From NCBI GenBank assembly GCA_002900995.3, contig PJEW03000019.1, forward strand, positions 1-12,698: a stretch of 12,698 nt of DNA, in the 5' to 3' direction. The translations under genes were made by a program, and so were the position numbers. Within the stretch, counting starts at the first letter, position 1; every line of letters begins with the position of its first letter. Source of the stretch: Ganoderma boninense (Eukaryota > Basidiomycota > Agaricomycetes > Polyporales > Polyporaceae). This document shows positions 6,637 to 12,698 of the stretch, one piece after another. Below the pieces are notes generated by a model. That model searched no databases. It saw only the letters and a list, made by a program, of their open reading frames with translations, and was not told where the DNA came from.

Positions 6637-7257
6637 TTATTTATTACTTATTTTTCTAGGTTTAGTAATAAAGATTGGTGCTACCATAGCCAATAATAAA
6701 ATAATACTAATAATAATTAACCAAGAACCACCATAAGTATAAAGACCTTGCCCAATAGCTTCAATTTGTGAGAAATTAGTAATAGTAGTATCAGCAATAG
6801 TTGGATTTATTGCAATATGTACTACATTATCTAAATTTAAATTACTGTTTAACAGTAATCCATTTAAAATATTAATTAGATTTAACAAATAAGAGATAAA
6901 GGATACATTATCAATAGAAAATGGAATAATAGTATATATTTCATATATAAATAATATACCTATTGAGAATGCTAAAGGTAAATTTTTGGTATATTGATGA
7001 CTTGTTTCTAAGATATCTGTTAATTTTATGTTAAGAAGCATAATCACAAATAAAAATAATACTGCAATGGCACCTACGTAAACTATTATATAAGAAATAC
7101 CTATAAATCCTATACCTAATAATATTAAATATCCAGCAGCATTTACAAATACTGAAATTAAGAAAATAACTGCTATTACAGGATTTTTAGATGTAATAAC
7201 TAAAACACTAGAAAATAGTGCTGCAAAGGCTAATAAATCAATTAAGAAATTTTTCAT
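6637..7257 (-). CDS. nad6: NADH dehydrogenase subunit 6
   Basis: Nad6 is a hydrophobic subunit of the proton-pumping arm of respiratory complex I in the inner membrane. The ORF runs from ATG (7257-7255) to TAA (6637), 206 residues, a normal fungal length, with no breaks. The conserved third helix is present (GIGFIGISYIIVYVGAIAVL, about 48-67) and leads into LFLFVIMLLNIKLTDIL. The C-terminus carries IEAIGQGLYTYGGSWLIII and the last helix LLLAMVAPIFI. Residues from about 76 to the end have a diverged second copy at 4496-4892. The gene is followed by a decayed endonuclease, so the present 3' half may be an acquired replacement while the 5' half is original. rps3 lies 435 nt upstream. Confidence 0.97.
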   Translation of the reverse strand: MKNFLIDLLAFAALFSSVLVITSKNPVIAVIFLISVFVNAAGYLILLGIGFIGISYIIVYVGAIAVLFLFVIMLLNIKLTDILETSHQYTKNLPLAFSIGILFIYEIYTIIPFSIDNVSFISYLLNLINILNGLLLNSNLNLDNVVHIAINPTIADTTITNFSQIEAIGQGLYTYGGSWLIIISIILLLAMVAPIFITKPRKISNK

Positions 7258-7684
7258 ATTTTATTTATTTTAAATTTGATTTGACCGAATATATATTATG
7301 TATTATATTTCTAATTTGGTCGTAAACAAGATATTGCCATATCAAGTAAGTTTAACCTAAAAACATTTTATTTATTTTTATTTTTAAATTTTAAGGATTT
7401 AACCTCGATCATTAATAATGATTAATGGACTCTTTTAAATTATATTAATAATAATATCATATCATTTAATAAATATAAATATATTGTTATTTAACAATAT
7501 ATAAATAATAAAAAATATTGTTGAGAATTATTTTTAATTAAATAATTTAATTATTATTGGATTTATTTAAAATCAATTAAAAACTAAATATTAAAAATAT
7601 TTAAAAAATAAATAAATATATATTAAAAATTTAAAAAGAGTTAGATAAATTAAAAATAAGTATATTAGGTATAAAACAAAAGAA
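7258..7684. other. Very AT-rich nad6-rps3 spacer with a 10-bp hairpin
   Basis: I see no gene in this spacer. A perfect inverted repeat lies at 7479-7502 (TAATATTGTT-type arms around ATTT). Further short A/T palindromes occur at about 7525-7555. A promoter or replication start could lie in such a region, but I see no recognisable consensus. Confidence 0.4.
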
Positions 7685-7689
7685 GGGGG
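7685..7689 (-). promoter_or_regulatory. C5 run 3 nt after rps3
   Basis: CCCCC on the sense strand is three bases beyond the rps3 TAA (7693-7695), in the context CTCCCCCTTC. Confidence 0.4.
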
Positions 7690-7692
7690 AGA

Positions 7693-8713
7693 TTAAAAAA
7701 ATTTATGTCCGATAGATACTGTAAAACTGAAAGAACCTCTTTTGTTTTTTTGAGTTAATCTAGCTGTAGTTACATAATTAGATTTACTTCTAGCTAAACT
7801 ACCGTATTGAATTTTTTTAACTGTTCTTCTAGGTACTATTTTACCTCTCATTAATCTTCCACCTAATTTAATATTAACACCGGTTAAAATAGTAGCAAAT
7901 CTACTAAATTTATTTAAATTACTTCTAAACATCATTTTATGAGATTGATGTTTTAAAAATCTTCCTATAATTCTAGAAAAAGAATTTCTTCTAAATAAAC
8001 CTAATTTACCTAAAATATTAATTAAAATTTGACTATTGTGACTAACTGAATATAATTGAGTTAATTCTAATTTTACTGGTTTTTTTAAAATAATTACTTA
8101 ATTTAGCACTTAAACCTTGTAATTTATTGATATTTAAATCTAAAAAGTTTTTGTTATAAAGTTTTTTATTAAGAACAAAATAAAATAAGTTAATAATAAT
8201 ATTATTAGGTGTTATTAAATAATAAGGTCTACTTATTACACTATTCATTTCAAATAATGAATATTCTAATATTTTAGATACATTTTTATTTAATATTTTT
8301 GAATTTAAAGTTTTTGATTGAAATTCATATAAAGTATTTTGAGTTTGAGCTAAAGGTATATCTAAAGTACTAAAAGATTTTAAATAATTTTGAATCACAG
8401 TTTGTAATTCATCATCTTCTTTTTTTTTTGGAACGTAAGTTAACATATCTATTTTATCATAATATGATGTTTTTTGTGAAATAGGTTTTATTTCATTACT
8501 TATTATTTTTTTACTATTTAAAATTATTTCTTCTTTATTTTTATCATCTTTGATTAATTGATTATTATATTTAGCTATTTCTAATACTGGTGATATATCT
8601 ATTCTTTTTCTTTTTATTAAAGTTGGTGTTTTATAATTATTTGATTTTAATGTTGGTAAATCTATGGTAGAATATTGATTATTAATTGGTAAGAAAAATT
8701 GGTTGTTTTCCAT
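7693..8713 (-). CDS. rps3: Mitochondrial ribosomal protein uS3m, with a one-base frameshift
   Basis: uS3m is the mitoribosome small-subunit protein usually encoded in fungal mtDNA. The gene starts at ATG (8713) with a Lys/Asn-rich N-terminal region and reads 223 residues to a TAG at 8042. At the T7 run 8080-8086 (A7 on the sense strand), dropping one base continues the protein as KKPVKLELTQLYSVSHNSQ..., with no stop until TAA at 7693. The total is about 339 residues. The C-terminal block is typical of S3: LTGVNIKLGGRLMRGKIVPR, then YGSLARSKSNYVTTA and KNKRGSFSFTVSIGHKFF. Because the conserved C-terminal domain is intact beyond the shift, the extra base is probably a sequencing error or is corrected in expression, rather than decay. 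The identification rests on the C-terminal half; the N-terminal half is poorly conserved in this family. Confidence 0.87.
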
Positions 8714-9096
8714 GTTGAATGATTTATTAATTAACGTTGGTTAATTTATTTATTACTTTTCATAACTGAGCTATTTTAAATAACTACCTTATTTATCCAT
8801 TAAATTCTCGGTAATATACATTCGTTTCACCTTTTCTACTAATGATTTTATTAGTAGTGAATATAATGTTTTATAAAAGTTTTATAATATTGATAAATAA
8901 AGTTTTAAGCTAATAGATAATTAATATTTAAATTTATATTTAGATTAAATCACATTTTTGATTTTAAAGAAATTAAATTTTTTTATTTAGCTTTATAGGG
9001 GGGTACACATTATTTTATATTTGCTTTATAACTATAAATTTTATAATTAAAGACATATAAAATATGTATTAAAATTATATATTTATATTAATTAGA
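8714..9096. other. rps3-cox2 spacer with a perfect hairpin
   Basis: No gene is visible in this spacer. CTACTAAT (8836-8843) pairs perfectly with ATTAGTAG (8850-8857) around a 6-nt loop. This lies about 240 nt beyond the cox2 stop and about 125 nt upstream of the rps3 start, so it could mark transcript processing. Confidence 0.5.
8998..9003 (-). promoter_or_regulatory. C6 run 93 nt after cox2
   Basis: CCCCCC on the sense strand follows the cox2 stop codon at the longest spacing in the set. Confidence 0.35.
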
Positions 9097-12000
9097 TTAT
9101 GCTGCATCTATCCATGCTAAGTAATCTTGAATTGATACTGCTTCAATAGCTATTGGCATGAAACCGTGGTACACTCCGCAAATTTCAGAACATTGACCGT
9201 AGAAAGTACCAGTTCTTTCAGCTAAGATAGAAGTTTGATTTAATCTACCAGGAACAGCATCAATTTTTAACCCTAAAGAAGGTACTGCAAAAGAGTGGAT
9301 AACATCGGCTCCTGTAACAATTAATCTAATATGTGTATCAGTAGGAACAACTACTTTATTATCAACATCTAATAATCTAAATTGACCTAATTCTAAATCT
9401 GAATCCATGGCTAACTGAATTTATCAAACAAAAATTTATCTGTTAAAACCCAAAGTTAAAATACTGTTCGTTTATCATTCATATTATTCCGAATTTCTTG
9501 GATTTGGGCCAAACCCTCAGGACTTAAATGATCTTTTGATAAAATAATATTATAAATAATTTTAAAATCATTATAATCCATTTTCTTTACTCCTAAGACT
9601 GGATATAAATCAAAAAAAGGAATTACAATATTACCTATATCCTGAATATTTGAAATATTTAAAATTACAGTTTGTTTTGAAATAAAAATACCTTTATTTG
9701 TTCTTGATTTATATTTGTTGAAAGAAATATTTGGAAAGTATTTTGAAAGATAATCGTATAAACCTTCTAATAAGGCTGTATCTTTAAGATGAAGAGTTAT
9801 TTTAAAAACACATCCTGCATAAAATGTATCTTTATACTGTGTCAACTTAGTATAAAAAGATCCATCTCCACTTACAAATCCTGCAACCCACATTCCATGA
9901 GGAATACCCCTAAAATTGTAACACATAGTATCAATTAAAGAAATATTAAAATCAGGAAAAGCTTCTTTCAAACTATCAGATAATCCGTAATTAATTAAAT
10001 TTTTTAATGTAGCCAATTTTGTCATACCTTGATAATTAAAATGTTTTTTTGTTGCCAAAATATTATAAGCTTGTAACCAATATTGATACACAAGATATTT
10101 ACTGGAAACAAGAGGATATAGTTTAAAATGGTTAACAATAACTGCAAGATCTTTAAATGTTTTAACTGTATAACTAGTTACTTTTCCTTTTGTACTAACA
10201 GTTCCCACTCCTAATGTTTCCTTAAAACTTAGAAGAATAGGTAAATCTTTAACATGTAAGTTAATTCCAAAAAACTAATCTAGGAGTATACTTAAATTTA
10301 GCTTTAGAATCTTTAAATAATTCAATACTAAAATAACCTTCAGCATCAACATATCCAGTAATAAACCAAGGATCTAGTTTATTTAACTTTGGTCTTTTTG
10401 TAACAACTACATTTTCAGAGTCATTATTTTTGTTAGAAAGGATTTCAGTTTGATACCCCCTTACAGAGGCCATTAGAGTGCACCTTAACAGTTCTTCTGG
10501 AAAACTGTAACTACCGTCCACTCGTTGCTCTTTTACCAGTGCGATAGCGCTGGATTTAGATCCGCGATAACCCATTTCACTTTCGTTCATATCATAGCTT
10601 GTTACCGTATCCAGGGAATTAGTCTGGCCACACATAACGTTTCCATTATGGCTTGGTACTATGATCTTTAGGGTGTCCCCGGAGTTTGATAGTTGGGCCC
10701 ACGGGATCGATTTCCCAGATCGATCAGCAGGCAACATATATGAATCAAATTCTATTGATTCACCACTAACATTAATATAATCACTATATTCATATGACCA
10801 ATACCATTGGTGCCCCTACTACTTTAATTGTAACTGTTGGAGAAATTACTTCATCTAATAAATATAATAATCTAAATGAAGGAAATGCAATAGCAATTAA
10901 AATGAAAGCTGGTGTAATAGTCCAAATTAATTCTATTAATGTCAGCAAACCCATTATCTTTCAATAAATGGCTGGACTATATCTTCATCCTTTATTAGAA
11001 ATTTTAAAGGAGTTTCACGTGTAGTCTCTGAGGATCCTACTCTCTTTAATTATATAAAGATTTGGTTTCCTGCTGATTGTCCATTGTTACATCCTTTAGG
11101 GTTATAACTGATAAAATTATTAAAATTAGATAGTACCTAAAGGCTTTAGGAGTTTCCAGCATACAGTGAAATTTTATTCATAGTTTTTTTAAATTTATTT
11201 AGATGAAAATTTATATCTATCTTTATATATTTCCCCTGAATTTATATATCTTTTTACAGTAGAACCACTTATACCTAAAAATTTAGCAGCCCTTCTAATT
11301 GAAACAAAGCTACCTATTAATTTAAACCCTTCTGACTCAAATTTTTCATAAACATAAACAAAAGAACCATTAGCAATACTCAATTTTAATAATGTTTCAT
11401 AAGAATGTTTTCTACCTAAAGCTTTTTGTCTCATTAACTCTTTAGTTTTTTCAGAGTGAACTTTACCAAATAAAGGATTATTTACTTTAGATTTTTTTAA
11501 ACTCATAAGGACTTTAGTTTCTTCTGTATGGACTCTCCCAAATATAGGTGATTTTTCCTTTACATAAACTCCTTTCAAAGATTTACTAATTTTTGCTTTA
11601 GTTTCTTCTGTATGATTATAATTTAAAGAACTACCTGCAACTTTTAGTATATTATATTTAGGATTTAACTTATCAAAATAATATTGTTCTCTGATGAGTA
11701 ACTCAGCTTCATCGCAATATTCCAATATTTCTAATGAAAAGTTAGAGTAACCATATTTGATTAATGCTCTACTAATTATAAGACTATTTCTATATCTTAG
11801 ATAACTAAGATTAAAATATTTTATAAATCTTTTTGATAAATCCTTCGATTGTCCAATATAGGTTTCATTTGTCAATTTATTAGTTCATTGATATATTCCT
11901 GATTTACCTTTATTTTCTTTAATGATAGATTTTCTCATTAAATAGGCATCTTCATACAATTTGATACTATTAGGAATATCATTAGAAGGACTATTAAGTG

Positions 12001-12316
12001 AAGTACTGTAAAACCTAATATATGGTTTATTAACTATATAAATATTATTAAATTTAAAACACTTTTGAATAGGCACAACTCTACCGTGGTTAAGATATTT
12101 ATGTACTATAGGTGAATTATTATTATTAAAGTAATACATTATTGAACCTATAACCCAAAATACACTTACACATATTACTACTAAGTAGAAGAAGATAGTA
12201 TTGTGTAATTCTACTATCCCTGTAAATCCTGGTGCTGCACTATCTTGAAATCCTAATTGCCAAGGTTGTGGAGCATCGTTATAAATTGTATTAAAAATTG
12301 AAAAGTAATTTAACAT
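9097..12316 (-). CDS. cox2: Cytochrome c oxidase subunit 2 (three exons, two introns)
   Basis: Cox2 holds the CuA centre of complex IV, which accepts electrons from cytochrome c. Exon 1 is 12316-12083 (78 codons; [18 protein letters not shown], first membrane helix). Exon 2 is 10942-10729 (71 codons plus one extra base; [10 protein letters not shown], second helix, then [13 protein letters not shown]). Exon 3 is 9405-9097 (102 codons and TAA). The spliced product is about 251 residues, the normal length. CuA ligands lie in exon 3: the His in ADVIHSF and [12 protein letters not shown]. Splice sites were set by protein continuity (LNHG/TLIE and YMLP/DSDLE) and the group I rule (exon ends in T, intron ends in G). 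The C4 run 10813-10816 (sense G4) shifts the frame: three G would read VVGHQWYW. This is either an error or a lesion. A tRNA-Leu lies 255 nt upstream. Confidence 0.97.
9406..10728 (-). mobile_element. cox2 group I intron 2 (LAGLIDADG-bearing)
   Basis: The intron starts after exon 2 (...ATG TTG CCT) and ends in G before GATTCAGAT of exon 3. The first 290 or so bases are much richer in GC than the surroundings and hold the catalytic core, including TCCGGGGACACCCTAAAG near 10665-10682. The core is translated as part of the intron ORF ([22 protein letters not shown]), a signature of this intron class. Only 50 nt remain between the ORF stop and exon 3. Confidence 0.88.
9456..10728 (-). CDS. LAGLIDADG homing endonuclease of cox2 intron 2, frameshifted
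   Basis: This enzyme would cut intron-less cox2 alleles to spread the intron, and may also assist splicing. It has no start of its own: the frame continues from exon 2, so it would be released from a Cox2-endonuclease fusion. The first domain motif is [19 protein letters not shown] (near 10315-10368). The second is [18 protein letters not shown] (near 9850-9892). Both acidic catalytic residues are present. At the A6 run 10269-10274 (sense T6) an extra base ends the frame at TAA (10261). With five T it reads [20 protein letters not shown] and continues to TAA at 9456. The C-terminus has [20 protein letters not shown], typical of the family. Only one lesion is visible, so the gene is either barely dead or miscalled. 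Confidence 0.88.
10943..12082 (-). mobile_element. cox2 group I intron 1 (GIY-YIG-bearing)
   Basis: The intron begins after GGT of exon 1 (LNHG) and ends in G before ACATTAATAG of exon 2. The core lies 3' of the ORF and shows all four classical elements on the minus strand in order: P (TGCTGGAAACTCC, near 11143-11160), Q (CAATCAGCAGG, near 11069-11079), R (TCAGAGACTACACG, 11018-11031) and S (AAGATATAGTCC, 10974-10985). The GCTG in P can pair with CAGC in Q. This arrangement is that of a group IB-like intron and looks intact. Confidence 0.93.
11195..12082 (-). CDS. GIY-YIG homing endonuclease of cox2 intron 1
   Basis: This homing nuclease is read in frame from cox2 exon 1 with no start of its own, ending at TAA (11195). 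The continuous frame from 12316 is 373 codons. The catalytic domain begins at [18 protein letters not shown] (about residues 140-157). The W is a TGA at 11885-11887, where family members usually carry tryptophan. Arg163 (KDLSKRF) and Glu210 ([12 protein letters not shown]) match the catalytic Arg and Glu of the family. The linker has two NUMOD3-like repeats ([26 protein letters not shown]), and the C-terminus a NUMOD1-like helix-turn-helix ([20 protein letters not shown]). Residues 79-139 are a low-complexity link from the exon. Every key residue is present, so the enzyme is probably active. Confidence 0.95.
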
Positions 12317-12571
12317 AATTGTAATTAATTCATTAATTTAATGATTAAATTTGAACTTAGTATATTTTACTCACTATAATTTATTTATATAAAATTTATA
12401 TAAATTTTAATATTAATGTGTTTAATACCTTGTCTATGAAGACAATCATGATTAAAATCATTGCTTAATTTAATAAATTAAAGGCATCCTAAGTTACATC
12501 TTAAAAATAAAACATCTTTTACTAAGGTAAAATTAAAAAATAAAGGAGAATTGAACTCACTATATATTTAA
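12317..12571. other. tRNA-Leu to cox2 spacer with hairpins and a tRNA-like scrap
   Basis: This is the presumed cox2 leader. TTGTCT (12430-12435) pairs with AGACAA (12440-12445), and an imperfect second hairpin follows at 12443-12463. At 12545-12560 the minus strand reads GTGAGTTCAATTCTCC, which looks like a T arm. It lies directly 3' of tRNA-Leu with no tRNA body of its own, so it may be a remnant or a duplicated 3' end. Confidence 0.45.
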
Positions 12572-12647
12572 TACGAGTAAAGAGACTTGAACTCTTAAAA
12601 CAATGAAAACCTAAGATTCACTCGGCTACCAATTTCGACATACTCGC
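12572..12647 (-). tRNA. trnL: tRNA-Leu(UAG)
   Basis: The acceptor stem is a full 7 bp: GCGAGTA (12647-12641) with TACTCGT (12579-12573), followed by discriminator A. The D arm contains TCG...CGA around AAATTGGTAG. The anticodon stem is TGAA/TTCA with loop CTTAGGT, which places UAG at the anticodon, so leucine. The T arm is perfect (AAGAG, TTCAAGT, CTCTT). The variable region is only about 7 nt, whereas tRNA-Leu usually has a long variable arm, so the molecule is unusually compact at 76 nt. Confidence 0.85.
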
Positions 12648-12698
12648 CTATAAGTTTTACAAATAAAAATAATTTAAATTTAAAATATTTATAAGAGG

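Noticed and set aside
7258..7684. Replication origin in the AT-rich nad6-rps3 spacer
   Set aside because: A hairpin and AT richness alone are common in fungal mtDNA; no origin-specific element is visible.
11885..11887. TGA as a real stop ending a truncated Cox2
   Set aside because: It sits at the conserved tryptophan of the GIY-YIG motif, and the frame continues for 229 more codons with all catalytic residues.
1..12698. The window is a nuclear copy of mtDNA (NUMT)
   Set aside because: nad6, atp8, the GIY-YIG nuclease and tRNA-Leu are intact and the intron cores look functional. It is not excluded, because cox2 and rps3 each have a frameshift.
1..12698. CRISPR arrays, insertion sequences or bacterial-type operons
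   Set aside because: There are no regularly spaced repeats and no transposase-like ORFs, and the genes and code are mitochondrial.

Overview
This window is AT-rich fungal mitochondrial DNA, most likely from an Agaricomycotina (mushroom-type) basidiomycete. The support is: cox2, nad6, atp8 and a free-standing rps3 (uS3m) gene; group I introns carrying LAGLIDADG and GIY-YIG homing endonucleases; and TGA read as tryptophan (translation table 4), shown by a TGA codon inside an otherwise perfect GIY-YIG motif. Every gene I can support lies on the minus strand, so transcription runs from high to low coordinates. The genus cannot be decided from this sequence.

In the direction of transcription: tRNA-Leu(UAG) at 12572-12647; cox2 at 12316-9097, in three exons split by a GIY-YIG group I intron and a LAGLIDADG group I intron; rps3 at 8713-7693; nad6 at 7257-6637; a decayed LAGLIDADG endonuclease gene at about 6607-5590; an unidentified membrane-protein ORF at 5548-5072; a short atp6-like scrap fused to a second, broken 3' half of nad6 at 4946-4496; two more unidentified membrane ORFs at 4161-3040; atp8 at 2562-2404; a shattered large membrane-protein gene at about 2313-882; and a 39-codon Gly-rich ORF at 563-444. 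A repeat of about 190 bp (151-340 and 2558-2751) flanks the atp8 segment.

The core proteins serve oxidative phosphorylation and its translation: Cox2 (complex IV, CuA site), Nad6 (complex I), Atp8 (ATP synthase Fo) and uS3m (mitoribosome). The rest is accessory DNA: homing endonucleases and a set of multi-pass membrane proteins of unknown function with a similar C-terminal layout.

Three patterns stand out. First, the order nad6 / endonuclease relic / displaced nad6 3' end looks like the result of an endonuclease-linked gene replacement that supplied a new nad6 tail, as described for atp6 in Allomyces. Second, a run of five or more C (sense strand) follows the stop codon of nearly every ORF, within 0-93 nt; this is a candidate 3'-processing signal. 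Third, cox2 exon 2, rps3 and the cox2 LAGLIDADG ORF are each broken by a single extra base in a homopolymer, and several accessory ORFs by single-base changes. That means either sequencing error, a nuclear or inactive mtDNA copy, or unusual decoding.
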